From the NCBI RefSeq assembly GCF_019396345.1, contig NZ_JAHKRM010000008.1, positions 368,133 to 432,132 of the forward strand: a DNA stretch of 64,000 bases, in the 5' to 3' direction. The position numbers were made by a program, and so were the translations under genes. Below the pieces are notes generated by a model that worked only from the letters and a program-made list of their open reading frames with translations, was not told the origin of the DNA and made no database searches. Shown here piece after piece: positions 1 through 9,130 of this stretch. How positions within the stretch are numbered: the first letter of the stretch is position 1; the number at the start of each line of letters is the position of its first letter. The stretch comes from Nonomuraea guangzhouensis. Lineage in GTDB: Bacteria; Actinomycetota; Actinomycetes; Streptosporangiales; Streptosporangiaceae.

Positions 1-1502
1 TCGATCTCGCGCACGCAGGTGGCCCTGACCAGCTCGCCCACGGCCTTCGGATCGAGGCCGGACAGCCCGACCCGGACCGGGCCGAGCCGGGCGAGCGCGG
101 CCAGCACGTCGGACTGGCGGTCGTCGAGCTCGCTCTCCCTGCACGTGACCACGAGCAGCACCCGGCTGGTGGCCAGCAGGCTGGGCAGCGCGCGCAGCAG
201 CGCCAGCGTCTGGTCGTCGGCCCAGTGGAGGTCCTCGAGCGTGAGCAGCACCGGCGCGCGCCGCGCCACCCCGGCGAGGTAGCCGCCGACCGCCCGGTGC
301 AGCCGGAAGCCGCCGGACGCCTCGTCGTCGTCGGGATCGGGGTCGGCGTCGTCCAGCAGCGGCGCCAGCAACTGGGCGTATTCGCCCGCGCCGGTCGCCC
401 CCACCAGGCTGCGCAGGATCTCCACCCACGCCCAGCCCGGCGGTGTCGCGCTGGAGTCCGGGCAGGCGCCGGAGGCGGTGATCCAGCCGTCGCCGGTGAG
501 CTTGCCGTCGAGCTGGCGCAGCAGCGTGGTCTTGCCCGCGCCCGCGACGCCCGCGACGATGGCCACCTGGAACCTGCCGGTGCGGGCGGCGGCCGTGGTA
601 AGCCTGGCCAGCTCGGCGTCGCGGCCGACGAACGGCTCGGGCTCCAGCGGCGGCGGCTCGATCGGGGCGGCGGGCCTGGGCGGCCAGGTGTCGGTGGGCT
701 GCTGCACGGGCCTGGACGGGCGCGGCGCGACGCTCAGCTCCAGCTCGGGCGACTGGGCCAGGATGTCGGACTCCAGCTTGCGCAGCGCGGGCCCGGGGTC
801 GATGCCGAGCTCGTCGGCCAGGATGCTCCTGGCCCGGCGCAGCGCCGCCAGCGCGTCACCCTGCCGGCCGCAGCGGTAGAAGCCGAGGCCCAGCAGCCGC
901 CAGCCCTCCTCGCGCAGCGGGTGCTCGGTGGTGAGCGCCTCCAGGTCGGGCACGGTCTCGGCGGGCATGCCGAGGCGCAGCCCGGTGTCGGCGTGCCGCT
1001 CGCGCGCCACCAGCCGCAGCTCGGTCAGCCGGTTGACCTCGGCCTCCGCCCACTGCTGGTCGGCGAAGTCGGAGTAGGGGGTGCCCCGCCACAGGCCGAG
1101 CGCCTTCTCCAGGCGGGCGCGGGCCGACTGCGGATCGCCCTCTTCGAGGTGCTCGCCCGCCGCCCTGACCAACTGCTCGAACTTGAGCGCGTCGACCTGG
1201 TCGGGCGCCACCCGCAGCGCGTAGCCGGAGGCGACGGTCACCAGCAGGCGGTTGGGCCCGCCACGCGGACGGCCCGGCTCCAGCACCCGGCGCAGCCGGG
1301 AGATGTAAACCTGGAGCCCCGATTGGGCTCCCTTGGCCGTGTCGTCATCCCACAAGTCGTAAAGGAGTGTGTCAACCGGAACGACCTGACCTCTGGCCAC
1401 GAGAAGTCGGGCGAGGACGGCCCGCTGCCGCAACCCGCCGAGGTCGAGTTCGTCGTCGTGTTCGTACGCCTCGACTGGCCCCAGAACTCGGAACGCCACC
1501 AT
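1..1502 (-). CDS. AfsR/SARP-type regulator with ATPase domain (3' end outside window)
   Basis: Reading from the ATG at 1502, the first ~90 residues (MVAFRVLGPVEAY...) form the OmpR-like winged helix of SARP activators. A bacterial transcriptional activator (BTAD) TPR domain follows to about residue 240. After a proline-rich linker comes an AAA/STAND ATPase module with Walker A GVAGAGKTT near residues 316-324 and a Walker B-like LLTLEDLHWADD further on. About 500 residues are visible and the frame is still open at base 1, so the sensor/TPR part is outside. Such proteins switch on secondary metabolism or envelope genes in response to nucleotide and ligand state. It lies downstream of, and on the same strand as, the membrane protein at 1581-2642 with a 78 bp gap, so it may be co-transcribed. 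The family call is firm; the target genes are unknown. A GTG at 1499 is an alternative start. Confidence 0.88.
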   Translation of the reverse strand, partial: MVAFRVLGPVEAYEHDDELDLGGLRQRAVLARLLVARGQVVPVDTLLYDLWDDDTAKGAQSGLQVYISRLRRVLEPGRPRGGPNRLLVTVASGYALRVAPDQVDALKFEQLVRAAGEHLEEGDPQSARARLEKALGLWRGTPYSDFADQQWAEAEVNRLTELRLVARERHADTGLRLGMPAETVPDLEALTTEHPLREEGWRLLGLGFYRCGRQGDALAALRRARSILADELGIDPGPALRKLESDILAQSPELELSVAPRPSRPVQQPTDTWPPRPAAPIEPPPLEPEPFVGRDAELARLTTAAARTGRFQVAIVAGVAGAGKTTLLRQLDGKLTGDGWITASGACPDSSATPPGWAWVEILRSLVGATGAGEYAQLLAPLLDDADPDPDDDEASGGFRLHRAVGGYLAGVARRAPVLLTLEDLHWADDQTLALLRALPSLLATSRVLLVVTCRESELDDRQSDVLAALARLGPVRVGLSGLDPKAVGELVRATCVREI

Positions 1503-1580
1503 GTCAGCCGCCACGCTATGCGGGCTTCCGAATCACGCACAAGAGCCGTGATTGATTAACGCCGGTTGGGTTTGGGATTG

Positions 1581-2642
1581 TCACTGAGGGGCCTTCGAGA
1601 TCGCGGACGGGGGCTCCGCGTCGGCGTTCCTGGCGTTGCGCCTGCGCAGTAGCGCCCACGCGCCTAGTGCGAGGCCGCCGAACGGGATCTCGATAGTGTA
1701 AGTCCAGAAGCCGAAAAGCAGTGCGGTCGCGGTCGCCGGAGCGGCTGCCACACCGAAGGCGCCGGTCATCAGCACCACCACACCGCTCTCCATGATGCCG
1801 GCGCCGCTCGGCGTCACCAGGGCGCTGGTCAGCACGCGGGACAGGGCGAAGACGGCGATCGACTGGGCCAGCCCCGGGTAGGCGCCGGTGGCGTGCATGC
1901 AGATGACCATGATCGCCCACTGGAAGCCCAGGAAGAAGATCATGGCCAGCGACAGCGCGATCGAGCGCGACTTCACGATCTCGGCGGTGTCCTTGCGCAG
2001 CCGGTTGAGCGCGTCGGAGGCGTGGAACTTGAGTCTGAGCAGTCGTACGAGGAAGTCGAGGCCCTTGCCCAGGAGGGCGGCGGCGCGGTCCCAGTAGAGG
2101 GCGGCGGCCACCACCGCGCAGAGCGCCAGGATCGACACCGCGCCCACCCAGCCGGCCTTGGCCACCGTCGGGTTGGGCGCCTTGCCGGCCGCCAGCAGCG
2201 CGATGATGCCGACGGCGGGCAGGATGAATCTGAACAGAGTGTTCCAGATGCCGCTGACCAGGGTCATCACCACGATCGGCCGGTTGGCGAACCCCCAGCC
2301 CCTGGTCATCCCGAACGTCAGCGCCACCCCGGCCGCGCCGCCGAACGGCAGCAGGTTGCTCACCGCGCTGCCTGCCGCGTTGAGCGCGAGCGCCTGCAGG
2401 TTGTTGAGGCCCGGCAGCGAGTTGGTGAGCACGAAGGTGTAGGCCAGCAGGCTCAGCAGCCACAGCGCGCTCATCAGCGCGATCGTGCCCACGCTGAGCG
2501 TGCCGAAGAGCTTGCCGATCTCGTGCCAGGACACGGGCTTGCCGGTCAGCGCGTGGACGATCTGCGGCAGGTAAACGACGAGAACCACGGCCAGCGCGAG
2601 GGACAGCGCGGACAGCGTGATCTGGAGCCATCTGTTCTTCAT
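1581..2642 (-). CDS. YbhN/AglD/MprF-type (LPG synthase TM region) membrane protein
   Basis: A 353-residue polytopic protein beginning MKNRWLQITLSALSL, with about eight hydrophobic segments and the conserved NLLPFGG and PSGAGIMESG motifs of the lysylphosphatidylglycerol synthase TM-region family (UPF0104). It lacks the soluble aminoacyl-transferase domain of MprF, so it is the membrane module alone. Such proteins are flippase- or lipid-handling-like in the inner membrane, with substrates mostly undefined. It sits 49 bp after the stop of the PIG-L deacetylase on the same strand, and the divergent gene is a lipid-type glycosyltransferase. I infer a role in making or moving an envelope glycolipid. 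The C-terminus is a basic tail (LRRRNARNAD...). Confidence 0.85.
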   Translation of the reverse strand: MKNRWLQITLSALSLALAVVLVVYLPQIVHALTGKPVSWHEIGKLFGTLSVGTIALMSALWLLSLLAYTFVLTNSLPGLNNLQALALNAAGSAVSNLLPFGGAAGVALTFGMTRGWGFANRPIVVMTLVSGIWNTLFRFILPAVGIIALLAAGKAPNPTVAKAGWVGAVSILALCAVVAAALYWDRAAALLGKGLDFLVRLLRLKFHASDALNRLRKDTAEIVKSRSIALSLAMIFFLGFQWAIMVICMHATGAYPGLAQSIAVFALSRVLTSALVTPSGAGIMESGVVVLMTGAFGVAAAPATATALLFGFWTYTIEIPFGGLALGAWALLRRRNARNADAEPPSAISKAPQ

Positions 2643-2691
2643 CGGGGTACAGTCTGCCGGTCGCGGGGGCGGCCCGGATCATACTGGGGAC

Positions 2692-3510
2692 TCATTTCGG
2701 CCACTGGTCCAGAGGATGACTGAGGCGGGTGCCCGGTGGAAGGTCGCGGCGTACGTACCATTCGGTGCCGAAGACGAGGCGGTAGATCGGGCCGGGCACC
2801 TTGAGCATCACGGCCAGCGTGCGGTCGCTGTCGCCGCCGGTGGCCTGGGAGGCGTGCGCGGACATCGACGCCCGCTTCTGTTTCGCATATTTCCGGACAT
2901 TGACCCGGTGAGTGATCGTCTCGCTCGCCGAGTAGGCGCTCTCGAAGGTCCGTACGTCGAACTCGGGCGGGAACCGGTAGAACTTCCCCGCCAGCTTCAG
3001 CAGCCTGACCAGCGGATCGCGGTTGACCGTCGCCTCCAGCACGACCGGCGTGCCCGCGATCTCGGCCGCCCGCCGGCCCACCCGGTGCACCTGGACGTGG
3101 TCGGGATGGCCGTAGCCGCCCGCCGGGTCGTAGATCGACAGCAGGTCGGCCTTCTCCTCCTCAAGGATGGCGGCCAGCTTTCCGGCCGCCTGCTCGGAGT
3201 CGGCGTCGATGAAGGCGTCGTCGGGCCGTTCCTCGGCGCTCCCGCCCTGCGGGCTCAGGCCCGAGTCGCCGTAGCCGAGGCACTCGACGCGGGCGCAGCC
3301 GAGCAGCGCGGCGGATTCGTACAGCTCTTTGAGCCGGGTGGCGCGCAGTTCTTCCCCTGGCCCCATCTCGGCCAGGCCGCGCTCGCCGGCGGTCGCCACC
3401 ACGAGGACCACGCGGTGACCTTCGGCCGCGAGCATCGCCATCGTGCCGGCCGTCAGCAGGGCCTCGTCGTCGGGATGGGCGTGAAAGAACACAGCGGTAC
3501 GTGGAGGCAC
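2692..3510 (-). CDS. PIG-L (LmbE-like) N-acetyl sugar deacetylase
   Basis: 272 residues from a GTG at 3510 (VPPRTAVFFHAHPDDE). The metal-binding AHPDDE motif is at residues 11-16 and the second site GHPDHVQVH is near residues 133-140, which together define the zinc-dependent GlcNAc-PI/mycothiol-type deacetylases. A longer in-frame reading exists upstream but would run through the opposite gene. The GTG is preferred because the family motif starts immediately after it and a -10-like TAATCT ends 7 nt upstream, as expected for a leaderless message. It is divergent from a GT4 glycosyltransferase 24 bp away, a pairing that recalls sugar transfer followed by deacetylation (as MshA/MshB in mycothiol synthesis). 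The actual substrate cannot be read from sequence. Confidence 0.88.
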   Translation of the reverse strand: MPPRTAVFFHAHPDDEALLTAGTMAMLAAEGHRVVLVVATAGERGLAEMGPGEELRATRLKELYESAALLGCARVECLGYGDSGLSPQGGSAEERPDDAFIDADSEQAAGKLAAILEEEKADLLSIYDPAGGYGHPDHVQVHRVGRRAAEIAGTPVVLEATVNRDPLVRLLKLAGKFYRFPPEFDVRTFESAYSASETITHRVNVRKYAKQKRASMSAHASQATGGDSDRTLAVMLKVPGPIYRLVFGTEWYVRRDLPPGTRLSHPLDQWPK

Positions 3511-3514
3511 AAGG

Positions 3515-3530
3515 CCCAGATTAGTCTGGG
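3515..3530. promoter_or_regulatory. Palindromic divergent promoter for two leaderless genes
   Basis: The 24 bp between the two start codons contains the inverted repeat CCCAGA-TTAG-TCTGGG. On the plus strand TAGTCT (3522-3527) ends 7 nt before the GTG at 3535. On the minus strand TAATCT (3518-3523) ends 7 nt before the GTG at 3510. Both fit the TANNNT -10 rule for actinobacterial leaderless transcripts, and the two -10 boxes overlap by two bases. Inference from spacing only. Confidence 0.55.
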
Positions 3531-3534
3531 AGGG

Positions 3535-4659
3535 GTGCGGATCTTTCACGTGAGTGACTGTTACCTGCCGCGACTCGGGGGCATCGAGGTTCAGGTCGCC
3601 GACCTCGTGCGTACGCAGCGCGAGGCCGGCCACGCCGTCGATGTGGCCACCGCGACCAAGGGCGAGCCGCTGCCCGGGGTCCACCGGATCGTCGCCAGGA
3701 TGCCCTTCGACCTGCCGGTCCACCCGTTCGGAGTGGGGCATCTCACGCGGCGGCTGACCTCGTCGCGGCCCGACGTGGTGCATGTGCACATGGGCGCGGT
3801 CTCGCCGTTCGCCTGGATGGGGGTGCGGGCCGCGCGGCGGGCCGGAATTCCGTGCGTGGTGACCGTGCACAGCATGTGGGATCCCGTCACGCGGGGCGTC
3901 TACCGGTTGCTGCGGCTGGCGTACGGCTGGCAGAGCTGGGGGTTGGTGGGCACCACGGTCAGCAACGCGGCGGCGGCGCCGATCCGGTCGGTCGCGGGGG
4001 AGGGGGTGCCCGTGCACGTGGTGTCCAACGGCCTCGACCTGTCAGGCTGGCGCCACTTCGCGGCCACCACGGCGGGGCCGGCGTCGGAGGTGCGGGATGA
4101 GGTGCACATCGTGGCTGTGGGGCGTCTCGCGCCGCGCAAGCAGCCGGTGCGGCTGCTCAAGCTGCTCGACATGGCTCGCTCTCGGGTCCCGGAGGGCGTC
4201 CCGCTGCGTGCCACGGTGATCGGCGACGGGCCGGCGCGCGCCCAGATGGAGCGGTATCTGACCCGGCACGGCATGACGGGCTGGGTCTCGCTGCCGGGAC
4301 GCTACACGCGCGAGCAGATCGCCAAGGTGCTGGAGTCGGCCGACGTGTTCGTGGCGCCGGCGCCACGCGAGTCGTTCGGGATCGCCGCCCTGGAGGCCCG
4401 GGCCGCCGGGCTCCCCGTGGTGGCGCGGGCGCAGAGCGGGGTGGCCGACTTCGTCCGGCACGGCACCGAGGGGCTGCTCGGCCGCAGCCTCGGCGACCTG
4501 GCCGACGCCGTGGCCCGCCTGGCCACGGACCCCGAGCTGCGGCAGCGGGTGATCGCCCACAACCGCGCCGTGCCCCCGTCGGCGGGCTCCTGGCCGACCG
4601 TCCTGGCGGGGTTCGACCAGGCGTACGCGGAGGCTATTGGATCATCACGTACGACGTAA
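3535..4659 (+). CDS. GT4-family glycosyltransferase
   Basis: 374 residues from the GTG at 3535 (VRIFHVSDCYLPRLGGIEVQV). The N-terminal GT-B half contains the acceptor-side loop GGIE and VVHVHMGA. The nucleotide-sugar half has VAVGRLAPRKQP near residues 193-204 and the E-x7-E signature in PRESFGIAALEARAAG near residues 276-291, diagnostic of retaining GT4 enzymes (PimA/MshA class). It probably transfers a sugar from a nucleotide donor to a lipid or inositol acceptor at the membrane face. It is divergent from the PIG-L deacetylase. Its 3' end overlaps the convergent membrane-protein gene by 15 bp. The start follows the -10 box directly; the GGAGG lying 1-2 nt before GTG is too close to be a normal ribosome site. 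Confidence 0.9.
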   Translation: MRIFHVSDCYLPRLGGIEVQVADLVRTQREAGHAVDVATATKGEPLPGVHRIVARMPFDLPVHPFGVGHLTRRLTSSRPDVVHVHMGAVSPFAWMGVRAARRAGIPCVVTVHSMWDPVTRGVYRLLRLAYGWQSWGLVGTTVSNAAAAPIRSVAGEGVPVHVVSNGLDLSGWRHFAATTAGPASEVRDEVHIVAVGRLAPRKQPVRLLKLLDMARSRVPEGVPLRATVIGDGPARAQMERYLTRHGMTGWVSLPGRYTREQIAKVLESADVFVAPAPRESFGIAALEARAAGLPVVARAQSGVADFVRHGTEGLLGRSLGDLADAVARLATDPELRQRVIAHNRAVPPSAGSWPTVLAGFDQAYAEAIGSSRTT

Positions 4660-6126
4660 CACCACATAGCCATCGTGGTCGTACACCTTCGTGTAGCCCT
4701 CGGTCACCAGCCGGTCCACCTGGGCGCGCTGATCGTCGGGGGAGCCGAAGGGGTACTGCCAGCGCGCCGTGTCGGCCACCACCCAGTCGGCGCCGTGCGA
4801 CTGGCCCGTCCAGAGCAGGACCGTGGTGCGGGACGTCAGGGCGGGCCCGAGGGAGCTGGCCGCCTCGACGGTGACGCCCCGCGGGACCTTGGCCACCGCC
4901 TCGGCGGCCGACGCGGTGGCGATCCCCTCAGCCTTGTAGAAGCTCGGATGGTAGAGCTGGTCCAGGGAGAACCTCGGCACCAGGGTGAGCGCGACCACGC
5001 ACGCGCCGGCCGACCAGGCCAGCTTGAGCGAGCGGTCGTCCGAGCGCTTGAGCAGGCGCAGCAGCCTGCACAGCCCGTCGACGCCCGCGCAGAACAGGAT
5101 CACCACCGTGAAGGCGCTGTACTGGAAGTCCGCCCGCCACCACAGCTCGCGGTCCGACAGCATGCGTTCGAGCAGGTGCGGCAGCGCGACCAGCGACAGC
5201 GGCGACAGCAGGCAGAGCAGCAGCGTCGGCCAGGCCAGCAGGAAGAGCGTGTCGACCTTGGTCTCCTCGCTGAACGGCAGGAGTAAGGCGGCCACCGGGT
5301 CGCGCAGCAGTGTCAGGATCGCGCTGGGCACGTCGGGCCCCAAGTGGCCATAGGCCCAGAAGTCCGCGCTCTCGCCGCCGGCCAGCGAAATCAGCGCGCC
5401 CCGGGTCAGCATGACCCCGCCGAGGCCGATCGCGGCGCAGCACAGCCCGCGGAACCTGTCGCCGGTGACGAAGAGGTAGAAACCGAAGCCGATCACCGTG
5501 AGCCCCATGTCCTCCTTGACCAGGAGGAGCGCGCCCATCGCCGCGAAGGCGGGCAGGAAACGGCCCGCGTGGTAGCGCTCGATCATGATCGCGGTGAGCA
5601 GCGGGACGAACATCACCTCGTGCGCGTCGAACGCGATCGCCTGCGCGACGGGCCACGACAGCGCGTAGGCCAGGGCGACCAGATAGGCCGGGGCGGTCCC
5701 CAGCATCCGCCTGGTGAACAGCCAGATGAACGGGATCGCGCCGGCGAACAGCAGCGCCTGCGCCACGATCAGCGAGGCCGGGCCGTCATGGATCCAGTAG
5801 AACGGCGCGAGCAACGCGTAGATGGGCGAGAAGTGGTCGGCGATCTGGAGGTAGTCGAGCCCCCGGCCGTGGAAGGCGCCGACCATCGGGATGTACGGAG
5901 GCCGAAAGTGCGCGTAGTTGCGCACGGCCTGGTCAACGATCACCAGATCGAACGTGCTGGCGCGATAGGTGGCCAGCTTGACCAGGCCGAGCACGGCGTA
6001 GACGGCGGCCGAGACCGCGGCGATCAGCCCGACGCGCAGGCGGTTCGGCGTGATCCGGGCCGTCCAACGGGCGACGCCAACCTTGGACCCGGCTATAATC
6101 GTGTCGCGCATCACGGGCAGCAACAT
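4645..6126 (-). CDS. DUF2079 polytopic membrane protein
   Basis: 493 residues if translation starts at the ATG at 6126 (MLLPVMRDTIIAG), or five fewer from the ATG at 6111. Hydrophobic segments run from about residue 27 to the C-terminal third. The family blocks FDLVIVDQAVRNYAHF, DHFSPIYALLAPFYWI and AFDAHEVMFVPLL are present, typical of DUF2079 proteins, whose membrane architecture resembles GT-C glycosyltransferases. The acidic FD...D motif in the first extracytoplasmic loop would be the candidate catalytic site by analogy. Biochemical function is not established. It converges on the GT4 gene with a 15 bp 3' overlap. Its 5' end lies only ~50 bp from the remains of a transposase, so its promoter region may have been altered by insertion. 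Confidence 0.82.
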   Translation of the reverse strand: MLLPVMRDTIIAGSKVGVARWTARITPNRLRVGLIAAVSAAVYAVLGLVKLATYRASTFDLVIVDQAVRNYAHFRPPYIPMVGAFHGRGLDYLQIADHFSPIYALLAPFYWIHDGPASLIVAQALLFAGAIPFIWLFTRRMLGTAPAYLVALAYALSWPVAQAIAFDAHEVMFVPLLTAIMIERYHAGRFLPAFAAMGALLLVKEDMGLTVIGFGFYLFVTGDRFRGLCCAAIGLGGVMLTRGALISLAGGESADFWAYGHLGPDVPSAILTLLRDPVAALLLPFSEETKVDTLFLLAWPTLLLCLLSPLSLVALPHLLERMLSDRELWWRADFQYSAFTVVILFCAGVDGLCRLLRLLKRSDDRSLKLAWSAGACVVALTLVPRFSLDQLYHPSFYKAEGIATASAAEAVAKVPRGVTVEAASSLGPALTSRTTVLLWTGQSHGADWVVADTARWQYPFGSPDDQRAQVDRLVTEGYTKVYDHDGYVVLRRT

Positions 6127-6179
6127 TAGACCGTCGCATGGGACGGGCATGGTTTGACGAGCGGGAACAGGAAACGGAC

Positions 6180-7475
6180 TGCGACTACTGCGCGCGCTGG
6201 CACCGTTCTTCACCCGGATCGAGCCTCGACTGCAGGCTGCCAAGTACGTTCGGGTCGTCGTGTCCGAGCTGCCCAGACGTAACGGCTGGACGTTCGCCGA
6301 ATGGATCGGCGACCGCCGTCCGGACGCCACTCAGCGGCTGTTGAACCATACTCGGTGGGACGCTGCGGGCGTGATGAGCACCATCCGCCGCTTCACCGTC
6401 ACCCTGCTCGATGCTGCGGTCTGGCCGGGCAGCCTGACCGCAGGCGTACCGGATGAGCCCGGTCAGGAGAAGAAGGGCACGGCCACGGCGGGTTCAAGCG
6501 TCAGCTCATGCGCTTGGCCGGCGGCATCAACACCGTCTACCTAGCCCAAGCCCGCGACGGCGTGGCACACGCGCTGATCGGTGCACGGCGATGGATTCCC
6601 GCCGAACAGATCAGCGACCCGGTCACGGCGATCATCACCGGCCTGCCCTTAAAGTTGACCTTCGCCACCAAGGGCGAACTGGCCATCGACCTGTTGAGAA
6701 CGGCCTACGCCGATGGCATGCCTGGACTCCGTGGCCGGTGACGAGGTCTGCCGTGCCTGCACCAAGCTGGGGGCCTTCCTGGAAGGCCGTGGTCAGGCCT
6801 ACGTCCTGCGCATCCGCGCCGTCTTCGCCCTCACCCTCGGCGGAGGTAGCTGCCTGACCTGCGAACAAGCCGTGGCCGAGTACTTGAAACAGAGGCGCAA
6901 GTGGACCATCCGTTCGGCCGGTGACGGTTCCAAAGGCGAACGCTCATACGCCTGGGCGTTGCTCGCCGCCGCCAGCCCCGCCCACAACCTGATCATCCGC
7001 AAGTACCGCACCACCGGCGAACTGGCCCTCTGCTACTGCTTCGTTCTCGACGGCCAGCCCATCACGCTGCCCCGCCTGATCGCCGCCGCAGGGCTGAGAT
7101 GGCCGGTAAAGGAGAGTTTCGAGGTCGGCAAGAGCCTGTTCGGCCCGGATGAGTCCCAGGTCCGCCTCTATGAGGCTTCCTGCGACATCTCGTGCTGGTC
7201 ATGGCCGCCCTGGCGGTCGGTGTGGACAGCGCCGCGGCAGTCCGACACCGGACCGACACCCACGCCAATGTGCCCCAGCCACCCCGACGAATAACCGCCC
7301 CAAGACCTCGGCCTGATCCCGCTGGCCGTCGCCGAGATCAAGCACCTGTTCAACGCCGCCACCCGCACATCGTCGCCGGAACACGCCGCGCATTGGTCAA
7401 CTTGGAGACGCCGTCATCAAGCACGTGCTCGCTGGTTCCATCACCGAACTCGCCTGGCCACCGCATACATACAGG
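6180..7475 (+). pseudogene. Decayed IS701-family transposase
   Basis: Consecutive stretches in different plus frames together read like an actinobacterial IS701 DDE transposase. Around 6185-6480: LRALAPFFTRIEPR...YVRVVVSELPRRNGWTFAEWIGDRRP. Around 6505-6740: RLAGGINTVYLAQARDGVAHALIGARRWIP and FATKGELAIDLL. Around 6715-7190: a piece ending in the LRWPVKESFEVGK...QVRLY block. Around 7300-7470: LGLIPLAVAEIKHLF. At least three frameshifts and local deletions separate them, so no functional enzyme can be made. The start codon region is not recognisable. Terminal repeats were not identified. Confidence 0.8.
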
Positions 7476-7496
7476 TCAGCTAATAGCGACTGCCGT

Positions 7497-7530
7497 ACTA
7501 GGGGCACTTGGTTGATTAGATGCCCCTAGT
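7497..7530. terminator. Hairpin downstream of the small secreted protein gene
   Basis: A perfect 10 bp inverted repeat ACTAGGGGCA / TGCCCCTAGT with a 14 nt loop lies about 80 bp beyond the stop of the minus-strand gene at 7612-7920. A second palindrome, TTCAATTGAA at 7566-7575, lies in between. Either could terminate that transcript. Neither has a clear U-tract. They could instead be remnants of a mobile-element end. Confidence 0.35.
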
Positions 7531-7611
7531 CGGGCAATTCTTCAAATCAAAGGTGGGCGGATGCGTTCAATTGAATGCGCCGCTCCTTTGGGATGTTTAG
7601 TTTTGGGATAA

Positions 7612-7920
7612 TCAAACCTCTCGATTAACTGTGTATCGGTTCGAATACTCCGTAACGAAGCTATCGATTCCCTGCAAAGCCCAGTAGCTGGTTCGCAATA
7701 ATGCTTGACGCAAGGCGGCTTCCTGGCTCGCTGCATTGCCGGGTGTGAAATAGTATGTCTTGTCGAGGACATACGCCTGGGGTGTAACGGTAGAAGTTTC
7801 GGCCCCAGCCGTAGGCGGACTAGTTTCGGGCGAGGCGTTTGCGGCTTGGGCTGGAGTGGCAAATAGAAGCCCCGCCGTAATGGCTCCAGCGAGTCCGGTG
7901 TAGATAGCAGCACCCTTCAT
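7612..7920 (-). CDS. Small secreted protein of unknown function
   Basis: 102 residues starting MKGAAIYTGLAGAITAG. A Sec signal peptide with a likely cut after ATPAQA (about residue 26) leaves a ~76-residue mature protein. That product has a Ser/Thr/Pro-rich start and a C-terminal half rich in Tyr, Ala and Gln, and it contains no cysteines. AAAGGA lies 11 nt upstream of the ATG, a good ribosome site. The coding sequence and its flanks are visibly AT-richer and use A/T-ending codons (for example AAT, GAA, ACT), unlike neighbouring genes. With dead transposases on both sides this suggests horizontal acquisition. I do not recognise the family. Confidence 0.6.
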   Translation of the reverse strand: MKGAAIYTGLAGAITAGLLFATPAQAANASPETSPPTAGAETSTVTPQAYVLDKTYYFTPGNAASQEAALRQALLRTSYWALQGIDSFVTEYSNRYTVNREV

Positions 7921-8281
7921 TTTCTCATCCTTTCGATTTGGTGACCTCTTGTTTGACTCAATAAGAGCATTTCAGTCATGAGCGCAGTGATCAAGCCTCC
8001 TATGGGCAGCGATATCAAAACGTTATTATCTCCCTATCATCAACGTCCATTCTTTAAAAGATGTTTATTTAAATTCTTTGTGGGAATAGCTGTCCGTCGC
8101 TGGTTTTTACTACTCTGAGTGGTTGCATAATCGCGGAATGAATGTTTATGGCTACTAAGCGCCTTTTAGAAGTTCTGCGTGTAACGGGGCGTGAGATCGT
8201 GGGTGCGGAGAAGCGTTGAGAGTGGCCTCGACGGGCCCGGCGACACCGTGGTCGGTATGCTTCCCGGCCACCGAGCTGTTG
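7921..8281. other. AT-rich intergenic stretch, no gene seen
   Basis: About 360 bp of unusually AT-rich DNA between the small secreted protein gene and the dead IS5-type transposase. It contains an imperfect inverted repeat CTCTTGTTTGACTCAATAAGAG at 7945-7966, in the promoter region of the secreted-protein gene, and several T-runs around 8050-8110. No coding sequence with plausible codon use is visible. Confidence 0.5.
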
Positions 8282-9130
8282 TCAGCAATCGAAGGTCACG
8301 TTGTGTGATGGTGGCGGGGTCCGATTGTTCCCGCGGTAGAGCGGGACCAGAGCTGCCTGGGTGATCTTCCCGATGTTCCAGGGGGTTTTGAGAATGAACC
8401 GGCGCAGGGTCTTGAATGTGGCGGTGAGCTGGGCGTTGGCGCGTTCGCCGACTCCGCGCAGGAGCTTGTTGTAGGGGTGCTGATCGTCACTCAGCTTGTG
8501 CTGGCCGGCCTTCTTCTTGACCGGGACGTGGATGATGTCGGCGGCGCCTTCGTAGCCCAGGTCGGCCAGCCTCGGCGGGTCGGCGCGGACGGTGGCCAGG
8601 GCCGTCACGGCCGCCGTGACGGCGGGCGCAGGTCATGTCGTGTTCGCAGCCGGGTTGGACGTCAGAAACTCACAGCGGCCAGCCGTCGGGAGTGGAGATG
8701 GCCTGGATGTTGCCGCCGTGGTGCTTGTGCTTTCCGGACCATCACAAGTCGGCGCCGTATAGGCCGGGGGTAGCGACACGGTCTGCGGCGATGACGATGC
8801 CGTCGGGGTTGACATGCGTCAGGCCCGCCCGCTGGGCCGCGTTCAGAGCCGGGTGCAGGTCCGGGGCATGTGCGGCCAGGGCTTCGATGCCCTCGTGCGG
8901 GTAGTGGTAGGCGGTGGTGCTGCTGATGCCGTGATCGGCTGTTAGTTGCCGGATGTGGGTGCCGTCGCAAAACCAGCGCAGGATGAGCACGGGTGGGCGA
9001 AGCAGTCGAGCGTTCGGCGGTCGCGCCGGGTGCCCCGGCGACGGTGTTCGGCATGCAGCAGAGCGGACAGGAACGGCACGGTCTTCCGGCGTACGTCGAG
9101 AGTCGCCGAGTATGTGACGCTTGTGGACAC
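8282..9130 (-). pseudogene. Decayed IS5-type (DDE_Tnp_4) transposase
   Basis: Three minus-strand pieces in shifting frames assemble into a standard actinomycete IS5-type transposase. From the GTG at 9130: STSVTYSATLDVRRKTVPFLSALL. Then LILRWFCDGTHIRQLTADHGISSTTAYHYPHEGIEALA with the helix-turn-helix-like segment, followed by NPDGIVIAADRVA and WWSGKHKHHGGNIQ. Finally, after an in-frame stop near 8670 and another shift, LADLGYEGAADIIHVPVKKK...HPYNKLLRGVGERANAQLTATFKTLRR. Two frameshifts and one nonsense codon make it non-functional. The ends of the element were not resolved. Confidence 0.8.

Noticed and set aside
225..1559. Plus-strand frame of 444 codons opposite the SARP regulator
   Set aside because: His/Arg/Gln-rich shadow translation; the minus strand has a full SARP-ATPase protein.
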